From contig OY829540.1 of assembly GCA_963691705.1 (NCBI GenBank), forward strand, positions 46,598,158 to 46,662,157: a DNA stretch of 64,000 bases. Direction: 5' to 3'. Under the pieces are notes generated by a model. That model searched no databases and was not told where the DNA came from. It worked only from the letters and a program-made list of their open reading frames with translations. A program made the position numbers and the translations under genes. Below are positions 54,601-64,000 of the stretch, piece after piece. This stretch comes from Viola odorata. Lineage: Eukaryota; Streptophyta; Magnoliopsida; Malpighiales; Violaceae. Each line of letters opens with the position of its first letter. The stretch's first letter is position 1.

Positions 54601-57511
54601 TGCCTGTCCCAAGGACTGCTATCCCCTTCCGCGAATAGATCAGTTAGTCGATCAAACCGCTGGGTATGCTTATCTAAGCTCCCTAGATGCGAATTCCGGA
54701 TATCACCAAATCCCTATGGCCGTAGAGGACGAAGAAAAAACTGCCTTCATCACTCCTAGGGCTACATACTGCTATACTGCAATGCCGTTTGGGCTAAAGA
54801 ATGCTGGTGCAACATTTCAGCGTATGGCAAACAAAGTTTTTGAAAATCAAATCGGGAGAAATGTAGAGGCCTACGTAGACGACATCCTGATCAAAAGTCG
54901 GAGTTTCAGAGAACACCTCGCTGACTTGGAAGAAGTTTTCAATGTGATGAGAAAGCACAAGATGAAGCTAAACCCGCGGAAGTGCATGTTTGCATTCCAA
55001 ACGGGAAAATTCTTGGGCTATGTGGTCAGCCGGAAGGGCATCCAACCCAACCCGTCAAAGATAAAAGCCATCCAGGATATGATATCCCCGCGAACTGTCA
55101 AAGAGATACAGAAGTTAACCGGGCGCATCATTGCGTTGGGGCGATTCATATCTAAGCAAGGCGAGAGTTGTTTGCCTTTCTTCAAAGTCATCCGCAACAA
55201 GGCTCCCTTCAGATGGACAGAGGAATGTGAGAAAGCGTTTGCAGGACTAAAAGCTTACTTATCATCAGATTTAGTGCTGACGAGGTCTGAGCCCGGCGAT
55301 GAACTATATCTATATTTGGGAATAGCTGACGAGGTAGTCAGCGGCGTCCTTGTGCGAAGTGAAGGGTATGTGAATCGTCCTGTATTCTTCGTGAGTCACA
55401 TACTGAAAGATGCCGAACTGCGATACGCTCCTATCGAGAAGATAGCACTCGCTCTAGTGCAAGCCACGCGAAAGATGGATCGATACTTCCAAGCCCACCC
55501 CGTCATTGTACTCACGGATCAGCCGTTGAGAAGAATCTTCAGAAAACCTGAATCTTCAAGAAGAATGCTAATTTGGGCTATCGAGCTCGAACAATATGGG
55601 CTGCAATACAAAGCTAGACCGGTCGTTAAAGCCCAAGCGTTAGCTGACTTCATAGCTGAGTGCACATTCACAAGGGACACAAAGATAGATCTGTTGGAGG
55701 AAGAAGCAGAAAGTCCATGCCTACCGTCTCCGGAGACATATACAGATACGTGGGTCATCCACGTAGATGGAGCAAAAAATCAAGAATTAGCTGGCACAGG
55801 AGTTTTCTTAGTTGGACCAAACGGCCTGGAGATGCGATATGCCATCAGAATCCTGCAGCCATTGTCCAACAATGCGGCTGAATACGAAGCGCTGCTAGCA
55901 GGACTCAGAATTGGAAACAGTTTCTCCATCGGAGCCACCCCTGGTGTGGAGAAGGAAGACAGAACACGTTTAAAGATCCGAGGAGATTCCAAGCTAATAA
56001 TGGATCAGGTTCTGGGGAACTCCCAAGCCAGAGAACCCATCATGGCTCAGTACTTAGCCAAAGTGAAGCATGAGCTGTCAGAGATACAGGAAAAAGGCAC
56101 CCTGGTCACCTTTGAGCACATTCCTAGAGAAAACAATGAAGAGGCTGATAGCCTAGCCAAGATGGCAGCCAATCCGGAAGCCTCAATACCCAGTGACGTG
56201 CGCTATGGAGAACTGCCTACACCTTCTTTCATGGAAGAGCAGGCATCGCTCTGTGTGGAAGAAATGGAAAATGATTGGAGGATCCCAGTGATAGAATATC
56301 TAAAACATGATAAACTACCGGGGGACCAGACAGAGAGAAAGAAAGTCCTAAAACGGGCAGCACGATGCACATATTATAACGGAGAGTTAATACGAAGATG
56401 TTTCTCCCATCCGGCCGCTAAATGCATAACGGAGCAAGAAGGCTTACATGTGTTACGTGAAATTCACGAAGGGATATGTGGCATGCACATTGCTAGCGGT
56501 ACTCTGGCAGCCCAAGTCTTTCGGTCGGGATTTTACTGGCCCACCATTCGACGGGATTGTCATAACTTCGTGAAAACCTGTCAGAAATGCCAGGAATATG
56601 CTAAGATTCCCCGAAAACCTGCTGTGCCAATTTCAGAAATAGTCGCACCGTGCCCGTTTGCAAAATGGGGGATTGACATCCTGGGCCCGTTTCCAAAGGC
56701 CAGATCTCAGTTAAAATTTGTGGTCGTAGCGGTAGACTACTTCACAAAGTGGGCCGAAGCTGAGGCGTTAGCTACCATCACCGCCGAAAATTTTTGGCGT
56801 TTCTTCAAACACCAAGTCATCATGCGATTTGGAGTACCACGCGTGCTAGTTAGCGACAACGGGACACAATTTACAAGCCAGTTCTTCAGGGATCAATGTG
56901 CAGAGTTCCAGATAGAGCAAAGATTCTCCTCTGTGGCACATCCCCAAACCAACGGCCAGGCGGAAGTAACTAACCGCAGCATCCTTAGTGGCATCAAAAG
57001 AAACTTGGAAGGGTCCAAGAAGAAATGGCCAGACGAATTGCCATATGTACTATGGGCCTACCGCATGACTGTCAAGGCCAGTACGGGAGAGACCCCGTTC
57101 GCGTTAGCGTTCAGAACCGAGGCTGTCACACCAGTCGAGATTGGCATGATGAGCCTCCGGGTGGCTCACTTCAAAAAAGAAAACAACGAAGAAAGGTTAC
57201 GAGCTAACCTCGATACTCTACCAGAAACACACGAGGAAACCCTCCTGAAAACCCTGCACTACAAGAGGAAAATGGCATAATATCACAACCGGCAAGTGAG
57301 GGAGCGATTGCTCAAAACCGGAGATTTAGTGCTCAGAGACAGGCGGGCAGCAGGACAACGTATGGGAAAACTCAGTCCAAACTGGGATGGACCGTATCGT
57401 GTCACCCGCATTGTGAGAAAAGGAGCATACCATCTGGAAACGCTCGAGGGAACGCCCCTGCAGAACTCTTGGAACATTGCTCGGCTGAGGTTATACCACG
57501 CCAGGAGCTAA
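51638..57511 (+). pseudogene. gag-pol polyprotein of Tat copy C, one frame with four in-frame stops
   Basis: ATG at 51638; the same frame runs to TAA at 57509. In-frame stops at 52271 (TGA), 53300 (TAG), 53822 (TGA) and 57278 (TAA) break it; no frameshift is seen. Approximate residues: gag capsid 275-430; zinc knuckle variant CKFH...GHSTDVC near 548-562; protease LVDNGSAVN near 709; reverse transcriptase with EAYVDDILIKS near 1078; RNase H 1220-1345; second, archaeal-like RNase H 1370-1510 (HVDGAKN, AEYEA, RGDSKL); integrase zinc finger with CQKCQ near 1650; DD35E core at about 1677, 1737 and 1773 (WGIDILGPF, VSDNGTQFTS, NGQAEVTNRS); integrase C-terminus GKLSPNWDGPYRVTRIV. Order PR-RT-RH-aRH-INT is Ty3/gypsy Tat. 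Probably not functional. Confidence 0.9.
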
Positions 57512-57599
57512 TCGGGTAACATCAAAGTTATTCTAATAAATGAATATTGAGATATTCACTGTGCGTTTGCTACTGGTAATATGCAGGTAGCGAAGAATG

Positions 57600-58083
57600 C
57601 CAGGAGTGAAAATCTTATCCTTGTGATGGCTGGTCCTGATCAGACAACTCACTAAGATGAGGCACGCCCTGGCATAATAAGGCGTTTGGGGGTGAAAATC
57701 CTATCCTTGTGGTAACCATGCTCACATAGACGGCCCATTAAGATGAGGCACGACCCCAAACGACTTCCCGGAGTGAAAATCCTATCCTTGCGGCAACCGT
57801 GCTCACATAGACGGCCCGTTAAGATGAGGCATGCCCCAGAATCTTTGGGGGTGAAAATCCTATTCTTGTGGTAACCCCATAAGGAGAGGCACGCCCCAAG
57901 GAGAGACCAACTCCGTCCTGGAAGTGAAAATCCTATCCTTGTGGTAACCGTGCTCACATAGACGGCCCATTGAGACGAGGCACGATTCCACGGACGTGAG
58001 GTACAACGCTTGGGGGTGAAAAGTCCTATCCTTGTGATGGCTGGTCCTGATCAGACAACTCACTAAGACGAGGCACTCCCCAA
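57600..58083 (+). repeat. Degenerate tandem repeats downstream of pol
   Basis: About six units of 70-95 bp, each starting GGTGAAAATCCTATCCTTGT and ending near GATGAGGCACG, many with GCTCACATAGACGGCCC between. Confidence 0.85.
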
Positions 58084-58778
58084 AGCCAATCTGTGGCGAA
58101 AGGAAACAAAGGCATCCCAACTAGTAGCCGCGCGGTTGATACCCGGTGAAGCGATGTTGGAGCCAATCTGTGGCGAAAGGAAACAAAGGCATCCCAACTA
58201 GTAGCCGCGCGGTTGATACCCGGTGAAGCGATGTTGGAGCCAATCTGTGGCGAAAGGAAACAAAGGCATCCCAACTAGTAGCCGCGCGATTGATACCCGG
58301 TGAAGCGATGTTGGAGCCAATCTGTGGCGAAAGGAAACAAAGGCATCCCAACTAGTAGCCGCGCGGTTGATACCCGGTGAAGCGATGTTGGAGCCAATCT
58401 GTGGCGAAAGGAAACAAAGGCATCCCAACTAGTAGCCGCGCGGTTGATACCCGGTGAAGCGATGTTGGAGCCAATCTGTGGCGAAAGGAAACAAAGGCAT
58501 CCCAACTAGTAGCCGAGCGGTTGATACCCGGTGAAGCGATGTTGGAGCCAATCTGTGGCGAAAGGAAACAAAGGCATCCCAACTAGTAGCCGCGCGGTTG
58601 GTACCCGGTGAAGCGATGTTGGAGCCAATCTGTGGCGAAAAGGAAACAAAGAAATACTAACTAGTAGCTGCGCGGTCGATACCCGGTGAAGTGATGTTGG
58701 AGCCAATCTGTGGCGAAAAGAAACAAATGAAATCCTAACTAGTAGCCGCGCGGTTGATACCCGGTGAAACGATGATGG
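58084..58778 (+). repeat. 77-bp tandem repeat array, nine units
   Basis: Units begin AGCCAATCTGTGGCGAAA at 58084, 58161, 58238, 58315, 58392, 58469, 58546, 58623 and 58701. The first seven are nearly identical; the last two are diverged and the final unit is 78 bp. Because 77 is not a multiple of 3, overlapping false reading frames appear in every phase. Tat-lineage 3' regions are known to carry such arrays, which can seed satellites. Confidence 0.95.
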
Positions 58779-59164
58779 AAAGACGTCCATACTACAACAA
58801 CAACGTTGAGACAGACATAAAGCCCCCTCTGACAACAAGGGACGGCAGGAATATGAGTGCAGCAGATGCGGAAGCAACGCTGATTTACTCTCAGAAATGC
58901 TATCGGAGGATATAATGGTAATGCTACTCGAATGCAGCTGATAAAAAGCAAACGGGATACAACGCGAAACTATGTGTCTATGGAAACCTAACGCCAAACG
59001 TCCCATGCGGACAAGTGATCAAACGACATTATGAAGGAAAGCAGATAAAGAACTTCTATCCAAAAAGAGTGGATTAGCCAAGTCAAGGCCGACATCGTTT
59101 AAAGTGCAAAATAAGGATGGGCCCGTCAGCCACAAAAATGTAGAGCATCTAAACAACAAAAAGT

Positions 59165-61428
59165 CTAAAGATTGGGCGGCGCGTTGACCCCTCCTTGCTG
59201 AGCAGCCTTCCACTGGTAGAAACCGCTATCAGTAATGGTCGAGGCTCTCTTGTCAAAATACGCAGAGAGATCGTCAATACGGAGCTCCTCGACTCCATAA
59301 TGATGCATCACGGCTTCCGACATGATTCCCCCACCCTGCTCCAAGTACCAACGGTTCTTCTCAGCGTTAAGGGAGGAATCGGCAGATAGCTCAGCGTTTC
59401 TCTGTCTCTCCAGACGCAGGCTATTCTCCTCCTGAGAGAGGCGTATGGCCAGATCAGCACGTTGTTGCTTCTCCTCCTCCAAAGCCAACTTAGCGGCCTC
59501 CAGCTCTTGCTTAACCACGGTAGCCTCTCCCCGAGCAGTCTCCATACCTTCGTTGGCAGCAGCAAGGGCATTTTCAAGACGCTGTCGCTCTTCCAGCAGC
59601 CTGTTTATCTCTCCTTGCCCGTTAGCTACAGCTCTGGCATTCTCCTCATCCATATAGTGAAGATGGCAAAGCATAGAAAATGCCTGAGAGCGAAGGAAAT
59701 TGATGCGCCCCTGCTAGCCCCGAGCCACAAAGGCATCCCTCTCTCTTGGAAGAGACAAAATCTCTGCCACCAGATAAGCGGTAGAGGAAATCACGGTATC
59801 ATGATCAGCATCGGCAGGAAACTGTAGAATACTGTCCCTAAAGGAGCGTAAGCTGACGTGATGAGTTGGCAGGAGAGGAGGCTCGTATGGAGAGATACCA
59901 GCCATTAAGGCAGGGGCGGGGCCACCCCTCGCAATAGTTGGATGAGGCATCGGAACAAAGAACAACGCACCAGGAGAAGCTGGCCGGCTAGTGGAGCCGT
60001 CCGCATTAGGCATTGAGACCTCATTACCTCCGGGCACCTCAGGATTAAGGGCATCAGAATTATAGCCCGTTGGGGTGTGCGCAGAATGAATCGGAGAACC
60101 AGGAGGCACATGGGGTTGGCCGCCAAAATCAACAGGTTCAGATTGATCAGCAGACGCACCCTCGCCCCCAAGGACACTCGAACTACGATTGGCGGCCGAG
60201 GAAGAAGGGCTATTCTGAAGATCATAGCGAGCCTTCTTCTGACGCTCGCGAAGGACATCGGCGATACCCATATCTCCCTAGGAGGTAGAGGGGACAGAAG
60301 CAGCAACCACTTCCTAAATAACGCAGAACGTGATAAGGAAATCGTGTAAAAAGAAAGACAAAAGTTTTAAAAATAAGAAAAATGCTCACCTGAGTGGTGG
60401 AGGACACAAGAGGAATCCCAACAGGAATCGGATCAACCGTAGCCTCTGAAGAGACAACAGTCTGGGACAAAACGGATGGGGCAGCACGTGCTTTCCTAGG
60501 CCTTTTCTGTCTTACAACCCGAGTGCCCGTAACGTTAGCAGTAGCGGTGGCCTCCCCTTCCTCGGCGTTAGCGGCAGCAGCAGCCCTAGCTTCAGCGGCA
60601 ACTTTCTTTTTCGCCTCCTGTTTCCTTCTCCTCCGGAAATACTCGGGCTCCCAACCAGGTGGAGGCACTGCACAGTCACAAAACGTTAGCGTTAGTACTT
60701 CTTGACAACGCAAAGGAAAAAGGTTAAACGCTCACCCTTCTTGCACTGTTCACTTATCGGGCATCAACACTAAAATCAAATTGAAGTAGCGTCTTCAACC
60801 AGCCATCCTCCGGGTCGGAAAGGGGTTTTAGATGACCCCAAGCCCCATCTTTAATTGTTTTGTTGAAGCCAGCCCTCCACAACGGCTCAGGCAGATCAAC
60901 AATAAAAAATTCCTCTTTCCAGTGAGGAATAGAAGACTCAATGCCCATAAGTTTCCAGGTAAAGGGCTTCAAAGAACCGTCTTCGTAGCGAGGCGATATC
61001 GATATCACCCCTTTACGGGAATACAATTGGACATGAAGCAACGCTAAAGTGGGAGATTCTATTCCCTTGAAACGACACAGTGCGGCAAAAGCACTAACAA
61101 CGCAAATCGCGTTAGGACTCAACTGAGCCGGAGCCAAATCAGAATCAACCAACAACAATTTTACGAGCGGGTCAAGAGGGAGACGAAACCCATGATCGAA
61201 GAGCTTAGCATACAACATTCTACTATTTCCAGGAAAAATGTTGTTCAGTCGAAGCGACTCAGAAGCAGGATGCACGGGATATTCCTTGGGAAATCGCACA
61301 GAAAACCCAGCAAGTCTACGGTTAATTAAGGGCAGCGTGTACAGAGAAGTGGGAGTAGTATCAATTACTTCTTCCCCGGAGGACCTTTGAGGGTCTCCTT
61401 CTTCAGAGGATTTTTTAGTTCTAGCCAT
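59165..61428 (-). pseudogene. Antisense accessory gene, module 1 (copy C), three exons
   Basis: Exon 1 61428-60736 (MARTKKSSEEG...) holds the Transposase_28-like block (LYAKLFDHGFRLPLDPLV, LAPAQLSPNAICVVSAFAAL, WKEEFFIVDLPEPLWRAGF). Intron 1 60735-60668 (GTGAGC...CAG). Exon 2 60667-60390 is basic and Ala-rich (YFRRRRKQEAKKK). Intron 2 60389-60278 has a GTGAGC donor and a pyrimidine-rich CCTAG acceptor; phases agree. Exon 3 60277-59165 is Ser/Pro-rich, then a long coiled coil (INRLLEERQRLENAL), ending FYQWKAAQQGG. Breaks: a frame change near 60757-60785, with an early TAA at 60754, and a TAG at 59714. Paralogous in layout to module 2, only distantly similar in sequence. A TATA-like GATAAATAC lies near 61540. 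Predicted about 690 residues; function unknown, nuclear location plausible from the basic segment and maize Grande gene23. Confidence 0.75.
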
Positions 61429-62055
61429 GGCTAACAAGGAAGAAACAAAGAGAAAAGAAAAAGGACGTGTACCTTATACCTTCGTGAAAGAGAATGCGAG
61501 GATCTCGAACCAGAAAGAGAGAGCGGCGCAAAGTATTTATCCAAAGACGCAATAGCGTATAAGGGAAAGATGGAAAAAGAAAAAGGGGGTAGAAGAAACA
61601 ATAGATATAACCCTGAAAGGGCGACCAGTCAGCAGCAGATACGTGGCGAAGTAGCGCGTCATAAAGTAAGGCACGCGCCAGAAGGTGCAAATTTGAAATA
61701 AGAACGAAACGCTGCTGCATTCGCAACTCCCTAGGAGACGCCTGCTCCAAACGCCTCTCTGTGGAAGGACACGTGTCTTCTTTCATCATTACCCTTCAAG
61801 TCGCATTAAATGAGGGGCAGGGGGATTGATTAAAAAACATAAAAAGCAACGCTGGCCTTGCCAAACGGCGCGATGATACAAAGAAGATAAAGAAGGAATA
61901 CACGGTAATATCACGATGAATCACATAGTACGACAAAGGATACAAAGCGTTAGCTTTATTACAAGAGAAACAAAGTTCGAATGGTTTTCAAGAAATAACA
62001 AAAGAGGAGACAACAACAAGAAAAACAAGGAAAGGCCCAGGCACCATCGCTAGCG
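61429..62055. other. Spacer between antisense modules 1 and 2 of copy C
   Basis: Would hold the promoter and 5' leader of module 1 and the 3' end of module 2. AATAAA on the minus strand at 61960-61955 lies about 96 nt after the module 2 stop. The leader of module 1 is C/T-rich. No further gene seen. Confidence 0.5.
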
Positions 62056-64000
62056 TTAGGTTCTCTCCCTCGAAGGGTCAGAAGAACTGTTGCCACCTTT
62101 GCTAATCTCACCCATCACGATAGATATGTAATCAGCTACCTGGGCCGGATCCGAAGGGTTACCTTTGAAGCGGGCCGCAAATCCAGAAATGAAGGCCTCC
62201 AGAACCCTCTTCCTCCATAACTCTTCCTTTAATGACGCCCTAGCAGACCCCTCATCTCGAGCAAGTATCTCGTCGCGGAGAAAGAGATTTTTCTTCTTTT
62301 CTAGCGCCAATTCCACTTCCAGAACCTCTACCTTAGCTTTCCCGATAGATTTTTCTCTGTCCAACTCTATTTGGGACGATTCGCAAAGACGCGTCAGCAA
62401 CCTAGAGTGCTCCACCGCCTTTTCAAGCTGCACCCTTGCAACACACAATGCGCTGGAAAAATTACGTGACTCGCGATCGTTAATTTTGAATTGATAATTC
62501 AGATGACGGAAGAAGTCCAGAGAATCATTCAGAACATGGCGAAAACGTGCCGAGGGAAGGAGTTGAAGAAATTCCTCTTTCTCTTTTTTGGAACTCAGCA
62601 TCTCCCCTATCAAGGTTGCAGTAAACTCATCTCAAGAAAAAGGTTGGGGAACCCCGACAGCGGGAAGGGCATCAAAGCAGAACCCTGAAAGATTCATACG
62701 ATAGGCCGGGACCCCGTCAGGACCGCCACAGGCAAGATTGATCGAGGGAGGTGGAGAAGAGCCCTGAGAAAAAGTACTCTTGAAAGGAGTGAAAAACAGC
62801 TGCGGAGTAACCATAGGCGGTAGCTCAGCAGTTGAATCCGCCACAGGAGGTGTGACCACTACGTCAGGAATACAATGAGCAATCGGAGAATCGGGAGCGT
62901 CAGATATGGGAGGAGGACATTCCATCGGTAGGCCCTCTCCCTCAGAAGAACAAGTTTTTTCCAATGCCCTAGCGGCTCCCGTTGGCTGAGAGGCGCCTGC
63001 CTCAGATGAAACAGCAGGCGTAGAAACAGTTGCCACATCCACAGGAGATGTCCCGGTAGCTTGTCCATTAGTGGCCACTCGAAGTTTTTTCCGACGCTGG
63101 GAAGCAGCAAGGGAAGAAGCGTGGCAAAGGTCTGACTTAGCATCCGCATCCTCATCATCGCTAGTAATTACCGTCATTGCGACAGGGCTGGAGTCCGTCC
63201 TCTTGCGGCGCTCCGGTAGCCAATTTTCCACAAAACGAGAAGTTCGCACAGAGCTAACGGGTCTTCGCCCTCCCCGGGCAACCGTCTTAGTTCTCTTCCT
63301 CGGAGGAGGAATGCTACCCCGACTAGAGCCCTCGGCTGAAGGTGAGGCCGGTAAAGTTTGAAGCGGCATTACGTTCAGAGGAGTACCAGTGTCACCTGGG
63401 AATCAACCGTTAGCTTCTTATAGCAAACAAAGCGTGCGAGGACCAAAGTAAAGAAAATATGGAAAGAAATAGGCTCACCCATAACGCACTCTTTCAGAGG
63501 TTTGAACAGAGCAAAGGCACGAATGCGGTAGTGGGTATTCTCGTCTAACAAAGCGTTAGCCTGGTCCAACTCAGTTCTGGACAAAATCGCGGGATTTGTC
63601 CAAACGGGACCTATTAGTTCCTGATTGAAATTGATACGCCACAAACGTGACGGTAGCTCCAGAACAAAGAAGCTGCTCTTCAAATCAGCTACACCCTTCT
63701 TGAAGCCGTGAAAACGTTGCCAAAACGACTGCACGAGCGCATCATCCCACCGGGGAGTAATCTCGATTAAACAATTGTGGCAAATCATGCTAAAGAATTT
63801 GCGAAACAAAGTGATAGATGGGGTAAAAATGTTCTTCAACTCGCAAGTGCGAAGAAAAGCATAAACCGCACACCAAGAGGAAGGAGTTATCTGGGCAGGA
63901 TTAAGGCTATACTCCCGCAGCAGAGTTAATATCGACTCATGAACGGAAAAGCGGAAACCATAAAGGAACATTTTAAAATAAAGAAGCCTACTGTAGCCCC
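62056..64000 (-). pseudogene. Antisense accessory gene, module 2 (copy C), two exons, one in-frame stop
   Basis: Exon 1 runs from beyond the window edge to 63479 with the block FLYGFRFSVHESILTLL, QITPSSWCAVYAFL. Intron 63478-63396 (83 nt, GTGAGC donor, CCCAG acceptor, phase 1). Exon 2 63395-62056: PLQTLPASPSAEGSS, basic KRTKTVARGGRR, acidic TSDDEDADAK, Ser/Pro-rich middle, then a coiled coil (LDREKSIGKAKVEVLEVELA). The only visible break is TGA at 62634-62632; copy A has CGA at that codon. Everything else is open, so this is the best-preserved module 2. It is transcribed towards pol, against the retroelement. Confidence 0.8.

Larger units (their letters stand above)
50982..64000 (+). mobile_element. 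Tat-lineage Ty3/gypsy element copy C (5' LTR to past window end)
   Basis: 5' LTR (50982-51552), PBS, one-frame gag-pol with two RNase H domains, hypervariable tandem repeats (57.6-58.8 kb), then antisense modules 1 and 2. The extra archaeal-type RNase H after the normal one is the mark of the Tat lineage. Using copy A as a guide, about 2.7 kb including orf-b, orf-a and the 3' LTR should follow the window, for a total near 15.8 kb. 5-bp left flank: CCATT. Confidence 0.92.

Noticed and set aside
53912..57280. Taking 53912 as the start of pol
   Set aside because: The frame continues upstream to 51638 interrupted only by stops; 53912 is just the first ATG after the last one.
58026..58582. Series of overlapping minus-strand frames of about 76 codons with repeated peptide
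   Set aside because: They are the 77-bp tandem repeat read in rotating frames, not a protein family.
58084..58778. CRISPR-like array
   Set aside because: Units are contiguous with no unique spacers, in a plant retrotransposon.
60278..60310. Alternative intron 2 acceptor TTATTTAG upstream in antisense module 1
   Set aside because: It would put an in-frame stop within 12 codons; the CCTAG acceptor after a pyrimidine run keeps the frame.

Overview
This window looks like intergenic DNA from a flowering plant, probably a eudicot. It is AT-rich, full of nested LTR retrotransposons and DNA transposons, and holds one clear host gene: a two-exon gene for a small secreted cysteine-rich peptide of the EPF/EPFL (epidermal patterning factor-like) family at 31749-32821. 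I saw no rRNA, complete tRNA, CRISPR array or bacterial-type operon. The species cannot be named from what is visible.

Layout. 1-4251 is the 3' end of a Ty3/gypsy Tat-lineage retrotransposon (copy A) ending in a 571-bp LTR; it interrupts a decayed minus-strand Athila-like element (gag 4252-4763, LTR from about 4769). 7534-23637 is a non-autonomous, gag-only LTR element ('element X'). It carries what look like captured host gene pieces, including a recognisable ubiquitin-activating enzyme E1 fragment. A second Ty3 element (16077-21660, clean 5-bp target duplication) sits in its 3' LTR, and the right end has become a tandem array of LTRs. 26531-28266 is a Mutator-like element with long inverted repeats and a perfect 9-bp duplication. 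36631-39807 is a probable large solo LTR. 40877-42121 is a non-autonomous hAT element with a perfect 8-bp duplication. 42196-46468 is a decayed Helitron carrying a Stowaway MITE. 46469-50981 is the 3' part of a minus-oriented Tat element (copy B). 50982-64000 is a plus-oriented Tat element (copy C) inserted into copy B; its 3' LTR lies beyond the window.

The most interesting content is an antisense gene set in the 3' part of the Tat elements, between pol and the 3' LTR. Three copies are visible. They encode spliced genes with a domain resembling the 'putative gypsy type transposon' (Transposase_28) family, present twice in copy C, and in copies A and B two further small genes, here called orf-a and orf-b. 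In A and B the small genes keep their own TATA boxes, poly(A) signals and an upstream 14-16-bp motif. A single antisense accessory gene is known in related elements such as maize Grande (gene23); this larger multi-gene, own-promoter arrangement is the main candidate for something under-described.

Decay signature. The Tat gag-pol of copy C is one reading frame of about 1,957 codons with four in-frame stops and no frameshift. The gag of element X is also largely one frame with many stops. This pattern is what C-to-T decay of methylated DNA would leave.
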